A stretch of 64,000 nucleotides of DNA from Anticarsia gemmatalis (GCF_050436995.1 NC_134764.1:9052001-9116000), one strand, 5' to 3'; shown: positions 1-12,755, counted from the first letter of the stretch. A program made the numbers and translations. Notes: generated from the letters alone by a model not told the origin.

Positions 1-2766
1 GAAGGACATCAGAGATAATATCTCTAAAAAAATTAATTGTCTTAAACAATCATTATTGTGATTACTAAATTAACTTTTTTTTTTATTTTGACTCGGCATT
101 CGTGCATCTATTAGATTTAGTTATCTAAACATAATTTTCAAATTAGCTTATCATGAAATTTGAATGCTTGAAGTTGGTATATTTGAAACTACTTAACTAA
201 TTCTGAGTCTTTAGTGTAGCTATTCAAATTAGCTATTAAAAAGAAAATACGTTATCTAGAGGAACTAATTCTTACAAGTAAGCAAGCAATACGATAACAC
301 TGTTGTATAGACCTATTGTCATAAGTTTATAGCAAAAGAGATACAATTACTAGTACATATTTCTCATCTTACCAGCTAACTCCTTCATAGGTTTCTCCTC
401 CCCTCCAAAGTCTTTCGGCAGGTGTTTTCTAGGAATATGATCGTACAATGATTCGACAGTCGAATGGACTACAATTCTCTCTCTCAATTTTGGAGAAAAT
501 CCTAATTTGAATAGATTAAGCACCATTTCAAATAGTTTGAAGGAACTTAGTAGGTGTATTTTCTTCATACGCTGGCCTAAGCATTCCTGCAAAGGTTGAA
601 GTGAATAATAAAAATATAGTTATTTTCTCAATTAGGTACTTGAAGTTTTTAAATCTACTACATTTAATTCAATTGAACATTTTGAAACTATAGGTACCTA
701 ACGAAGAAAATGATTGAAATCATTTTTATTAAGCATGATTTGGTACCACTCTCAATAAATTCAAGTATTTTCATGAATCATTTAAATGTTAAGGATTCTC
801 AGTACAAAAGTTGACTTTAAATGTTTATTGATATTTTGTTTACTCACCGTTATCAACATAAGAGCTTTGGTAATAATCATGGGATTTATTTTCTTTACGA
901 CCCCTAAGTGTATTTTTGTGAGGTCACAAACAAATTCGAAACCCTGGCAGTAGTCGTGAGTTAGTAAGTAGTGGCATAACTGAAAAAATAAAAAAGAAGT
1001 ATTAAGGTAATCTATTAATTAATCCGGAGATGAGAGATAAGCATTATAATCGTTTTTAATTTTTATTAAATTTTTGCCTTTTGGTCTAGGTTTTCAAGTA
1101 TAATCATCAAAATCCAATCTATGGTTTAGCATGTAAATGTTTTTATAGACAGACTTAAGCTTTATGTATGGATGGTAAGATTGCATTTGAAATGTGCCTG
1201 ATAAAATGTACCCGTCTTGGTTAGCAATCAAGGTGACATTGAAAATAACTGACAAAAACATCTTTATTAAAAGGAAAAATACATTAATTATTATTGTTGT
1301 TAGATGTGGACTCAAACTATTACCTAATCCAATCTAAAATAAATGTTTTCGTAAAAATCTTTGACCGTCAAGTTTGTTGAACTGCTCAAAGTCAAAACAA
1401 ATCGTTCAAAGCATAAAATATGTATAATAAGTATGGCATACAATCTAAATGTATTTAACTGCAATGATCTGGGCGATGGTTAATACGCCTGCTAATTTTG
1501 TGATCGTGGGTATGATTCCATAATTTACGAAAATATCTTTAAAAGTAGCCCATCATACTATATGATAAAGTGGCCCCTATATAACAATAAACTTCATAAC
1601 TTCAAATATAACACAAGTGAGGTGACTAAAAATGTCTTACCACAATCATGTATCTATAGGATTGTATTAGTTCATAATCCTCGTCTGCATCAGGGGTACT
1701 CACAATCATCACGACTCGATAATTGTCATCTGTTGGTGTAGGCAGCACACAGAAATCTCTAAAAACCGAGTTACTAATTTATTTTCTGTAATAGCTAGTA
1801 CTAACTTCTTTCATACATTTTTTTAGTTATCCAGTTCCCATGTTAGTATTTTTTTCGTTATGTAAACTTCTTAGGGCGAATATTAAATTATCTATTTTGT
1901 TGGAGAAGAATAGTTCACCAATAATGGATTTAAGCTCTGTGCCCACTATCGACATAGCAAAAGACTCTTCGGCATCATCTCTCTGATGGCGGTTATTGCC
2001 AAGGAGTCTTCAGACATAAAATTGTGTTTAAGACTAAATTACTTACGAGATATTAAAAACATGAACAAATTCATTCCTAATGTCAAAATTTTGTAAAAAC
2101 TCTGGCATCAGATTTGTGCATGTTAGTAGTTTGTCGAATCTTTGTTTCGCTCTCTCGATTGATCCTTTGTTGTAGATCAGAAGACGTTCCAAGAAGTCCC
2201 GACCTACAACAAAATTGTTTGGAGCTGCAGTCGATTTGAGAATACGTATTAGTAGCATATAAGAAGAAACGACTTGAAACTCAAGAGTCACTTATTTAAA
2301 TTGCAAAATTAAGGTTTTCGTATTTGAAATTGGATTAAGCGTCTGATTCCTATTTACCACATTTGCGGAAAATAATCATATTACTGGTTCAGTCCAACAA
2401 GGATCTAATTGTGCTTGTTTAAATATCAATATACCCAAGTAGATTCAATCTAAAATTTATTATCGTCAATCAAGTCTAGAGATTTTTCTTATTTTGAATC
2501 CTTTCAAATATAACTCAAATTGGCACTGCACAAAACGTTGTGGACAAACAAAGTTCAACATCAAAACAAAATACGGAAAAGAAATTAAACTCAAATGACT
2601 CACCGAATTCCTTGACCCTGAAATGATTCTGTTTCTGTATCCAGTCCTCAAACTGTTCAATGTCCTGTTTCAATCTGTTCACATCTTCATAACCGACAGC
2701 TTTGCGAACATTTGCCAAATGATTTTCATTAAATTTTAATATAGGATTCGGTTTTATCGCCTCCAT
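1..2766 (-). CDS. CRAL-TRIO lipid-carrier protein, gene 1 of array (group A, 3' end off window)
   Basis: Cytosolic Sec14-like carrier of a hydrophobic ligand, alpha-tocopherol-transfer-protein-like; the ligand is not deducible. Exons read 2766-2604, 2203-2047, 1758-1641, 979-848, 586-373 and tentatively 21-1, all with GT/AG borders and intron phases 1,2,0,0,1. The first five encode 261 residues. Visible marks are DWIQKQNHF (41-49) and IYNKGSIERAK (64-74) in the N-terminal helical domain, DYCQGFEFVCDL (155-166), KKIH with His201, and LPKDFGG (246-252) closing the lipid-binding fold. No signal peptide or membrane segment is seen. The start at 2766 aligns with genes 2 and 3; an in-frame ATG at 2811 lies upstream of the predicted transcription start. 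The last exon is inferred only from a T-rich acceptor giving a phase-1 Asp codon as in genes 2 and 6. About 44 C-terminal residues lie outside. Family call is firm; the final exon is a guess. Confidence 0.88.
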
Positions 2767-2793
2767 AGTGCCTTTGAGGACAAGTGAACACCG

Positions 2794-2827
2794 TATGACG
2801 ATAATTTTCAACGCTTATACTTTTATA
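2794..2827 (-). promoter_or_regulatory. Core promoter of gene 1: TATAAAA plus TCATA initiator
   Basis: On the minus strand TATAAAA occupies 2827-2821 and a TCATA initiator 2798-2794, which puts A(+1) at 2796, 31 nt from the first T of the TATA box. The 5' UTR would be about 30 nt to the ATG at 2766. Gene 3 has the same arrangement, which supports the call. Seen in sequence; start-site use is inferred. Confidence 0.6.
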
Positions 2828-5640
2828 TTGCATCAAGTTCAATGCGAATAAAAGGTTTTACTTATTTATTTGTTTTGTTGTCACTTGTTAAATTATTGTG
2901 TATAATTTAATTTTCTATGCGACTACGTTATAATGCCTCGGTTTTATTTAAAGCCTCCTAATCTATGCGACTGCCAAAGATGTCCAGTCTTAATTTAAGG
3001 ATGCGCGTAGATTGAATTAAAAATAAATATTTTATTAAGTTACAGACGATAATCTCGATTTTTTGAAAACGGGACTTAGAATCTTTTTTCTTTTAATTGT
3101 TCTAAACATGGTATTTTTAAAGTAGCACGTACATACTTTAAAATAGTGATAACCGGTTCAAGACATTTCACTTGAAATATATTTTACACAAAATTTCCTG
3201 AGTGATTTTAGAATAAAAGCGCACAGACAGACTTTTACACTTATAATATTAAGAATGGATTACTAATATACTAATATACGTTTTTGTATAACGAATTCGC
3301 ATGAGAGTAAAATTATTGTTTTCATGAATTTAATAATTTACAATGTGAGAATTTTATGTTTCATTTTCTTCTATAATTATCTAATTTGTATTATTGTGCA
3401 AACTATAATTAAATGTACTTAAGACTTTTCTTTTTTTTAAGTAAGATTGATTAAGTATGTATATTAATGATTAATAGTAAGCAGTCAGCTTGGTGGTCGG
3501 TGGGCTACGAGTAATGGATTTGATTCAGCGCAGATATTTTTATTTCTATTGGAAAGTCAATTACTTAGAACTTAGCTTTGTATTTTTCAAATATACGTAA
3601 TCGAGATTTTTTATTACGGCGGTCATATCATTGATGTCAGCAACATACGCCTGACTTTGTTTGTGGAGTCCAAATGTGACCACAATACACATGTTCACTC
3701 TTTTTTCCTTTACTCTCATAGCCCGGTGTGAGCGGTAACCAACACTACCGGTGAGAGGTCAAGAGGAGAAATGACAGCTTTCCGTGCTTTCAGAAGCACT
3801 GAGGCGTACAACTACAAAGTCCTAATTCTGGGTAATTTATTAAAATTTATTGGCAGATAAACACAGGAATTTTGGTCCTAATCGGAATTCGAAACCGAGA
3901 CCTGTACACGACAGTCGCAAACACCAACGACCGCGTCCCCTATCCAAAGAAAAATATGTTTACAATGAGTCAGAAGTGATTTAACCTTATGTTCTTGTGA
4001 ACTGTCATTCAAGATGTAAAAAAGAATAAATCAAAACCACAAAGTATAACGTGAAAGTGCATTTTGGAACTGGTAAAAAATACCGGTTCTGACTTTTAAA
4101 ATAGGTATGTAAATCAAAATTTCAAGTTTTCGTGCAGTAAAACAAGTTAATCGGTAATTTGTCATTTTTGTAATTTATTCCTTAAAAGTATCAGAAGGTC
4201 TCACAGTAAGAAATTAATCTTAGGGCATTTTACAAAAATAAAATATCCCAAATTATTGTAATACCGAAACGAACTATTTTCGATTAAAGATAATGTATTT
4301 TTCGAGAAGAAATCGAACCCCATGCCTGCACAACACAAATTCTAACCACCGATATTTTACCCTGTAGCCTTACGAACCTCCTTTTATAATTAGTAATTTG
4401 GTTTTCAATATACATAGATGTTTGTTGTTTTCTATGTACGCTGGTCGCTGGGTATCAAGTCACGAATTTAAGTTCTATTTTGACATGTCTCTACAAATAT
4501 GAAAGCAGTGAAGGTGTCTAGGACCCTGTGGCAATAAAAAAAGTCTAAGCGCCATCTAGCGCTTAATTTATAAGCCGTATCTTTATCGATGAAAAGTGAA
4601 ATGCTTTTAGTTAATGACAACAACGGATAATAGATGGCGCTAGACGATTTTAAGTTGCGTCTTCCTTATTTTAATTTATGCACCGTTATGCATTCATTTT
4701 TTAGCAGTATTCTACTAAGTGCGCAAGTTTGTCTCCATAGATGCGTATTTGCTTTTGTATGATTATAAAGTAAGTATTGATTATAGAAATATATAAATAA
4801 TAAAACAAGATATAATCTTTTATTGTATATTTCCAATAAGTAAAAATTTTCATTTCATCTTTAAATTAAATTTTCATGCACATTCAATTTTTATAAAGGA
4901 ATTCATAGCCTCCTAATTCTATTTTACTCTTAACAATATCATTCTTATAATAATTTGGCTGAAAACCCATAACAGCATATACATAATATTATTAGTTATA
5001 ACATTTTACACAGTAAAATTAATACTCCATTGTGGGTTGTACAACATAACAAAATTAAAACCTTTAAAATCCATCTTTTCATAATAAACTAGTGATAAAA
5101 CACAGCCCCAAATTATCATTAACACTTTCGGTGCCGACAAACCTACTAAGTAGGTTTTCTGAACTCGCTCGGTGAGTTGCTGGCAACCTATGTGTTAAAC
5201 CTATTTTTTTTCTTGACATTTGGGCACATAACTCAACAGTCCATTGACTTTGAGTAAGTTAACGTCGATTTTTCCTTGATAGTAAAATAACGTTGATTTT
5301 TGCTTGACATTAAAGCACAGCTAGCATTGACTCAGTCAAAGCAAAGTAAATTGGTTCATCGCCTTAATCCCTAGTAAATACTAGAACAGTTATGCAAAGC
5401 GAAAGTTCAAGTAACTAGCTCAAAGTCACTTGCTGTCGAAGTCCAGCTTCACTTGTTTCAAGGACGACCACTTAATATCTAATAGTTTGGAAACTACAAC
5501 TGACTTGACCGGCATCCAATTTAAACTGAAATCCTGGATAGAACAGTGAGAACTAAATCTATTTGGTAAAGGCTTGAAGTAGACTGGTATATTCTCTTAA
5601 GGTTTCTGGACAAGACACATCTATACTTTAGCATTTAATT
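2828..5640. other. Intergenic, no gene seen
   Basis: AT-rich stretch between the gene 1 promoter and the repeats downstream of gene 2. It holds a SINE (3655-3950) and a small inverted repeat around 4547-4665, whose arms contain AGCGCCATCTA and its complement. A minus-strand AATAAA at 4824-4819 is the first perfect poly(A) signal I noticed downstream of gene 2, implying a 1.3-kb 3' UTR if used. I see no exon-like sequence on either strand. Confidence 0.5.
3655..3950 (-). repeat. tRNA-headed SINE (family D), copy 1
   Basis: Resembles 9225-9520 through most of its length, including a GGTGAGCGG/GGTGACCACC stretch, GTGAGAGGTCA/GTGAGAGATCA, and a tRNA-like B-box region at the right end (GAAACCGAGACCTGTACACG). 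The head on the right means the element reads leftwards. Two diverged copies in 64 kb support an interspersed repeat. The family name is mine. Confidence 0.6.
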
Positions 5641-5649
5641 CAACTAAGA

Positions 5650-5955
5650 TATTGTCCTACGTGACCATCAAACGCGTTGCCAAGCGTCGGACGTAACAAT
5701 CGTCTCTTTCCAATCGTATGGTTAGTGGTCAACCTAGTGTCAAAGTTGTTTAAGCCGCCCGAGGGCTTTTGTCGTGGCTTAATGACTGCTTTTTTAATTG
5801 ACAAAAACCGGGACCAGCTTTTTACATGCCCTCCGCGTGGCACGAAAACGCTCAGTTCAAATACCACTGTGCGGTCACCCATGTATTGAATGACCGCACA
5901 AAGGTTTGCTGAAACCACAGATCGTTTACCGACCGGTCAACACAGCTATGTGCGC
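5650..5955 (-). repeat. 5S-rRNA-derived SINE, downstream of gene 2
   Basis: The right half, read on the minus strand, carries a 5S-rRNA-like internal-promoter region (CCGGTCGGTAAACGATCTG, then a GGGTGACCGC block). The body follows, including GTGGCTTAA and a CAAAGTTGTTTAAGCC tail. The same element recurs at 31213, 47955, 53085 and 54890. It lies 220 bp downstream of the gene 2 stop and could be inside its 3' UTR. Confidence 0.75.
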
Positions 5956-6017
5956 CTTAACAAGCATGGTCAATACAATGACCAAACTTAAATACTTGCA
6001 TCCTGTGTTTCGTCGCG

Positions 6018-6062
6018 AAGACGCGATGCAATGCGATGCGACATCGCATTGCATCGCGTCTT
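6018..6062. repeat. Perfect 21-bp hairpin in gene 2 3' flank
   Basis: Arms 6018-6038 and 6042-6062 are exact reverse complements with a 3-base loop, rich in GCGATG. The hairpin begins 113 bp downstream of the gene 2 stop, so it would form in the transcript if the 3' UTR extends this far. It matches no other repeat in the window. Confidence 0.9.
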
Positions 6063-6174
6063 ACTGGATAATAGGCAAGATCACTGTAACAGCAGACCAC
6101 TATGCTGACCAGTTGACCACACAGACCAGTCTTGAAAACCCTGTTTTTTTGGAACCGACTATAAGCTAGGTAAA

Positions 6175-9100
6175 TTAATCTACGCATAAAATCTTGAAAG
6201 ATCCAGGCATCCCAGAGTATTCTTCGTTGAAAGTACACGACATTCTGCAGGATTCATTTGTGCCAGCTTTCTCTAACAATTTCATTGTTGCTACGTGTCT
6301 GTCCGAGCTTAGTTCTTTGAAGTTCAGATCTGTGGACAATAATCAACCAATTTTTATTGATATTTTATAAACGAAAGTAACAATGCATTAAGAGATTGTG
6401 GTTATTTATCGGTGTTTAGGTTGATTTAAAAGGTTGCAGATGTCAGTAATAAAAACACGCCAAATAGATAACGCATGAGTAAAGATAATAAAGAAAAACA
6501 ATAATATTTATCTTTAAGACTTTCACGTGCTATGAATTAAATGATTTTTAGTAGTAGTTAAAAAATTTACTGCCTATTATTATTTTATTCTACGCAACTT
6601 AAGAGTTCCATGTATAGCTCATAAGGAAGATCATGCACTTGATAAGCGTGACTTTAGGAAAATAATAAGGGCTTGTTCTTTTTTACAGACTTAATTACGG
6701 AGACTAGTTTGCGAGGAACTTGTAAATGAATATCTTTGGGCAAATCAAATGTTTTTGAGTTTCAATAGAGATGCGCTCAGAGCCTAAGTACTAGCCTCTC
6801 ATCATGACAAGACGTTGATACCGACCAATCGGACAATTATAGATCAAATATTATGTATATCTTACCATGAATTTCCTGCACAGTTGCTAGATCACCTCCA
6901 TAGTCTTTAGGTATCAGTTCTTTAGGGATGTAGTTATACAGAGTATCATTACTTGTATGTACTTGAATTCTTTCCCTCAACTTAGCAGAAAACGCTTGCT
7001 TGAACAACTGGATAACTATTTCAAATAGTTTGAAAGCACTGAAGAAGTGTATTCTTTTTATTCTTTGGCCGAGGCATTCCTGGAAAATAAACAGTTTATG
7101 AATTAATTTCGATAAAAGGGCGGAATAAACCTTTACTTGCACCGTTCGTGTCTGAATATTTTTTGATGGTACACGTATTAATATCATTATCAATATAAGT
7201 TCGTACAGCGACTAGATACAATGGTGGATCAAGATTTTTTATGAATGGTGGCGTTGAATGTATGGAATGTATGTGATATTAATTTAAGTAAAAAAGCCAG
7301 CCAATCAATCTCCTACGTCCTATAAATTTTTCATCTTCTACGTATGTGGCTTGTCCATCTTTGACCCATGGCAGGAACTAATTCTTTAGTAAACTTCTTG
7401 AGAGTTTAGTACTAGCTTTTGAAATATTTTGAGTATGTTATATGATTTTTTATACTTACAGTCAGTAATATAAGAGCTCTGTGTATGTCCATAGGGTTTA
7501 ACTTCCTCACAAGTCTTAAAGTAATTTTGCTTAAATCTGCAACTATTTCGTATCCTTGACAGTAGTCATTTGTAACAAGGTATTGGGTTACCTGAAATAA
7601 AAAAGCGTAACAGATGAATGGACTATTATGGATTGATTATTTCGTATAAAAAAAATTTGGGCATTTGCTGTTTTTCAAACAATCGTTTCGGTAAACGGGG
7701 AGCCTAAGAAACAGGGGTTAATTGTTTAAAGTTTGACTGACTTTTTACTACTTCTACTTTGCAATATTAATTAAAAAATGATGTTATTTACAAACTGAAA
7801 ATATAAAAGGACGAGAGAAACTAAAAGACTCTGATTTGTATTTCAAATAATATCAAAAGGTAAATAAATATTTTAAAAAAGACAATTATAATGGATATTC
7901 GTATGTACTTTCCTACAACCTTAATGTACTAACTACCTAACTTTTTGAAGTGTACACTTCATATAGGTAAAAGTAAACTGAGATTACTTGTTACCTAATA
8001 AAGAAGTAAAGCAATAATATATGTAGTTTTACTTACCACCATCAAATATCTGTACAAGTATATAAGTTCGAAATCTTGATCATCTCCACCGGTAGCTTTC
8101 ACGAACAATATACGATAGTTGTCTTTTGTAGGTTTCGGCAAAATGCAAATGTTGCTGAAAAACCAAATATATAAGATTAATTAAGAATTTTAAAAATATA
8201 TAAATACGTATATTTCTCTTCAAAGATTGTAAATGCAAATGTTGCTGAAAAGACAAATACATTTAATTTAATTTAATAAAACTTATTTGTTTCTCTTCAA
8301 AGATTCTACAATTCTTCACTGTTACAATACTTAAATATTAATAGAAAATAAACCTTTGAGAGATTTGGAGCCTGTTCTAGGGTAGTTGTTGTATGTTTAA
8401 AATAAATAAAAAAAAAATACTGGAGGTAGAGGTAATAAGGTATATGATAAAGTCCTCGACATAGTAACCGAAGTGTCAACATGATACCATTGCGTACAGA
8501 AGTCATGATTCCCACTCGTGACAATATTTGTGAGAAATGCAAGTAAGACGTAACAGATTGCCATTTTTGTCTAATTTGAAATACTCATTTCGTAATTAAA
8601 TAGTTTTTGCAAATCACAGAAACATTTTTTTTTAAATATGAACTGAAAAAAAAATTGAATTACTTAATTTTTTGAGCTATGGGGGAGGCCTTTGCCCAGC
8701 AGTGGGACGATACAGGCTCGAAATAAAATAAATTTTGTCCGGAGTTAGAATTAAACCTACGGCTCCCCAAGCGAGGTTAACCAAATTCCGTAAAAAATAA
8801 TTAAAATAAATTACCATTTAAAAAAATCTAGCCGGCCATATTTTATGATTTATAGACATAAACACTGCTAAAACGTGAGCACCTATCTTAGCCTAGTATC
8901 TTTGAACAACAAGTTAATTAACATAATTATATGGTGATATGGTCTTTAATATGATCTTTAATCTTACTCACGTGTTTGAAGAACATAGTTCAGTCACGTG
9001 TGATGCGTGAGGAAATTAATATAGTTAATGATCTTTTTGTTGAGGTATGAAAAACTGTTATGAATGTAAAGCTTAATAATGTACTCTTAGCGGATATCTG

Positions 9101-11366
9101 GCTAAAACGGCCAATTTCATTGAAGCCGGCAAAATGTGCTGGTTTTTGTTTGTTAGTGTCTTTAAAGCATTTTAACAGTTATTTTGACTATTGATTGTCC
9201 TTTTAGTCGATATCTGGCTATGACCAATGGAAGAGAACTTGGTTTGTAGTGTCCAAGTGTATGCACAATACACAGGAACACTATTCCTAACCTGGTGACC
9301 ACCGACAAGACCAGTGAGAGATCAGGCGCAGGTCCGACAGTTTGACGTGCTCTCTGTGGTACAGAGGTCTTTGACCTTAACTTCCTCAATCCGAGTGATT
9401 ACTGAGAAATTTTTACTAAAAAAACTCCTAAACAACTTTTTGTTTTGAACACGGGATTAGAACCCGAGACCTCTATACGGTAGTTGTATACACTATCGAC
9501 TGCGCCACAGAGGCAGTCAGATTCTGATAAAATAAAAAAAATAAAAAGTACTTTAAGAGATTAAGGAGTACTTACACGGCTTTAAAGATACCGGAGAACT
9601 CGTTCTTCAAATCAAAGTTTCGTAAGAAATCCGGCATCAAATTTATACAAGTACATAATTTGTCCAGTGTTTTCTTGGCCCTTTCAATGGATCCCTTGTT
9701 GTAGATCAGTAGGCGTTCTAGATAATCACGATCTGAAAAAAACATATAATTATACATTCCAAATATATCCGATATAATATAGGAAGAGATTTATTGAAAA
9801 ATATTTTGTGTAAGCTTATAGCATATAATGATCATAAACTGCTAGTAAACCTATTTTAACGCAAAATGAACACACTTATCGAAATTTCGTCTGACTCGAA
9901 AATCGAACTAAGAACTTTTTGGCCATAGCTTACCGGACAATAGAAACACTTATGTACATATTTACATTGATAATTATAGCTTAATGATTTTTGCCTTAAA
10001 TAAGTCAAAAGTAGTCGAGTCGATCCAATAGTTTATTTTGGATCGATACGGACATAGGGTAAAATTACGATTTCGCGAACAGGTTTTTATATTCATGGTC
10101 ATATAATGTAAATAAACGTTCGAGGTTAAACAAGATGAATGAGTCAAAATATCGATATTTATGATAGTGTCCTATCGAGTGGTTTAAGTTGGCCCCTCCG
10201 ACACGTGGTCGACGGTTCAAACCCGAGGCAACACACCAATGACTTTTCGAAGTTATGTGTGTTAGAAATAATTATCACTTGCTCTAACGGTGAAGGAAAA
10301 CATCGTGATGAAACCTTGAATGCCTAAAATTTGTTTCATACATTTATTGAGGGCAAATTGATTGATTCAGCATTGATTATGTCTGGGTTGCGTTAGCCAT
10401 AGGGAAGCTAGGCAATACGTTCAAAACCCTGGGCAAGTTTAATTTAGTTCTTAAAACTACGTAAACTACTAGGCAAAGTACGTATTAAAAGATGAACACA
10501 ACCCTCAAGAATGTATGATTACCATCAAGGTCAGAGGTCGAGGTCTGACCGAATCCGAACTTTGGATTCTAAATTCTACGATGCTAAAACTTTAAACTGA
10601 TGTTTTTTCGAAAGTAATTGAGGAAAAACAAATAATTTTTGGGGGTTAGACCCTCATAATATTTTTATTGAGGGCAATAAAGGCTAAAACAGTTATTTTA
10701 GGATTTTATGTTTCTTTGACTGTCGAAACTGCACCAATTTGGAAGGTAGTTTTCATTGTGAAAAGTCAAAATCAAAGCAATTTAAGAAATTATGTATGAC
10801 TAATTCTGATAGATGATAAACAGATTAAATCGCTCTAGATTTTATTTCCAATACAATCCAAACAAATATGTTTTTAGCCATACAAATATTTTCACGTATT
10901 TTTTAAGTCCGAATGTTACTTGAGGGGAGTATCACTATTCTATATTATATACTAACTTTAACGTAAACTCAGACAATAAACCTAGACCAATACTGCTTTT
11001 ACCCTCGGTTTCTGAGGTATATTTAGCGGTAGTTTATCTATTCAATAGCGTTAAAATTCATATAAAAAAACGCAATTGAATAGATAAACTAACGTTAAAT
11101 GTACTCAGAAACCGGTGGTTAGTAGTCATTTTTGACCATCCGATTATTTGATATAGATTTTTTTATACCCTGATTGATAGAAAGTGCTGTATTCATAACT
11201 CACCAAATTCCTTGATCTTAAAATGACTCTGTTTCCTTATCCAATCACCAAATTGCTGAATATCCTGTTCCAGTCTAAACACATCCGAATAGCCGACTGC
11301 TTCCCGAACATCTTTCAATTGATTTGCATTATAACGCAAGATAGGACTCTCAACGATCGCGTCCAT
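6175..11366 (-). CDS. CRAL-TRIO lipid-carrier protein, gene 2 of array (group A)
   Basis: Complete 312-residue Sec14-like lipid-transfer protein, the usual length for alpha-TTP-like insect proteins. Exons are 11366-11204, 9732-9576, 8154-8037, 7591-7460, 7079-6866 and 6329-6175; intron phases are 1,2,0,0,1 and all borders are GT/AG. Motifs are DWIRKQSHF (41-49), IYNKGSIERAK (64-74), NDYCQGYEIVADL (154-166), KRIH with His201, LIPKDYGG (245-252) and a C-terminus FNEEYSGMPGSFK with Cys289, Cys293 and Cys310. There is no signal peptide, so it is probably cytosolic. The ATG at 11366 matches the starts of genes 1 and 3 and follows a TATA box by 48 bp. Introns carry two SINEs and a palindromic MITE but the frame is intact. 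The ligand is unknown. Confidence 0.93.
8140..8305. repeat. Degenerate tandem duplication covering the exon 3 acceptor of gene 2
   Basis: AAATGCAAATGTTGCTGAAA stands at 8141-8160 (the first bases of exon 3 and its acceptor, read in reverse) and again at 8231-8250 in intron 2. TTTCTCTTCAAAGATT also occurs twice (8213-8228, 8290-8305). The periods of 90 and 77 bp show a duplication followed by small indels. The upstream copy is a second potential 3' splice site. Confidence 0.85.
9225..9520 (-). repeat. tRNA-headed SINE (family D), copy 2, in gene 2 intron 2
   Basis: Partner of 3655-3950. The right end reads on the minus strand as a tRNA-like head: GACTGCCTCTGTGGCGCAGT (A box side) and a B-box GGTTCTAATCCC variant. 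The copy sits between exons 2 and 3 of gene 2, in sense orientation. Its tRNA cloverleaf is not intact, so it is not a tRNA gene. Confidence 0.7.
10163..10370 (+). repeat. tRNA-headed SINE (family B), in gene 2 intron 1
   Basis: The head resembles a serine- or leucine-type tRNA (CGAGTGGTTTAAGTTGG, then GGTTCAAACCC). The body reads ACACACCAATGACTTTTCG, GTGAAGGAAAACATCGTG and TTTATTGAGGGCA. The same order recurs at 26198, 43053, 45666 and, inverted, 43718. The copy is cut off before the usual CAGTGGGACAGTAA tail. Confidence 0.8.
11000..11128. repeat. Palindromic MITE (family Q), in gene 2 intron 1
   Basis: Inverted-repeat element: CGGTTTCTGAGGTATATTTA with GCGGTAGTTTATCTATTCAA on the left, and the complement ending GTACTCAGAAACCGG on the right. 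Copies lie at 12660, 34655 and 63300. It has no coding capacity, so it can only have moved with borrowed transposase. Confidence 0.8.
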
Positions 11367-11384
11367 ATTGTAAAAGATATCACT

Positions 11385-11421
11385 CAGTTGTGGCCTCGTT
11401 TCAAATATGCCTTTATTTATA
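11385..11421 (-). promoter_or_regulatory. Core promoter of gene 2: TATAAATA
   Basis: TATAAATA reads 11421-11414 on the minus strand, 48 bp before the ATG. Expected +1 is near 11391-11388 (CCACAACTGAG). The TATA matches the placement in genes 1 and 3, but the TCA initiator seen there is not clear here. Confidence 0.5.
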
Positions 11422-12659
11422 AGCGGACGGACCCGTGACTACACGCGATACAGTAACGTTAAGTAAAGGTAATAAGGTTAAAGTATGGATGGGTGACCGT
11501 TTAGTATATCTAATATTGAATAGCAGCAACTAATTCAGATATTTCAAACTATAATTAAAAATGCGACGCTTTTAACGAACTGATTTTAAGAGCAAAGTGC
11601 ACTCGACTTCGGTCTTGAACTGACTGATAATAATTGGTGTGTTGGTGTCATGTCTTCCAAAACAATTTTTCTATAACTACCCTCGTTTAGTTTTTTTTCT
11701 TATAATTGATGATACTTTCATGCATTACAGTAATTACTTATACACACTGTCATATTGATGCATGGACAGCCGAATACAAACATGTTCTTTAACTTTAAGC
11801 AACTCTTAAAGTACAACAACAGTAATAACATTTTATATTAGTTTTATATTAATATTTGCTTTCCAGTGTACATTATATTGTGGTCATACAAATACTTTAA
11901 AACATCACTTAAAATTGAATAAAGTGCCTGCATTCGGCTGTGAGGTGTTTGGGACATTTTTATTTGTTGACAAACGGAAAGAGGAAAAAATACAAATTAA
12001 CATCGCGATTTGTTTAGGCTCCCTTTTGAGTCATAGTGACGTGTTCAAAGGTGTTAAAACGATACAGTTCAAACTGGTTCTGCACCTGATTTCAGGTTGA
12101 ACCTTCGGAAATCAAAAGCAAAAGATTTGATTCAAGGAAATATAATATGATAATAACATAACAATTCAACTTCTGACCCTGTTGCCGTTTGACTGTGTTG
12201 CCCCGTTATTTTTAAATGATAACAAATAATTAAAGCCCTTTACTGTCTCTCTGTAGGGCGAGGGCTTTCTCCTGAATTGAGGGAAGGGTTTGATTCCACC
12301 ACGCTGCCCAAGTACGGGTACGTACACGCGCATTTTTTCAAAACTGCATACTAGATTCATTGATCACGATGTATCCTTTAATTACCGTTAGAATACACAT
12401 TTCTTGGACCGCAGAAACAAAGCAATTAATTACATACGTTTATGTCATTCTTATTATTAGGACAGTGAACACATAAGGAAGGGACAATATTAACCTAAAT
12501 AAAATTACCTGAATGCGAAAATAACAAAACCGAGCATATTTATTATTATTGTCGATTGATTGTGTTTGTAAATTGTTTGTTTGTTTTTGAAGCAGCAATA
12601 CCGCAAAAAATGCATTTATCTTTTCCTTTACGAAGTTGCGTCTTATGCCCTATGCTTTG

Positions 12660-12755
12660 CTGTCATATGGTTTCTGAGTATATTAAGCGGTAGTTTAAAC
12701 GCTATCGAATAGATAAACTACGGCTAAATATATGTCAGTAACGGAGGGTTAGAAA
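12660..12755. repeat. Palindromic MITE (family Q), short degraded copy
   Basis: GGTTTCTGAGTATATTAAGC, then GGTAGTTTAAACGCTATCGA, and an inverted right arm GATAAACTACGGC. Shorter than 11000-11128 and with more mismatches between arms. Confidence 0.65.

Noticed and set aside
2766..2811. Upstream in-frame ATG of gene 1 at 2811
   Set aside because: It precedes the predicted transcription start and is not matched in genes 2 and 3, so 2766 is the better start.
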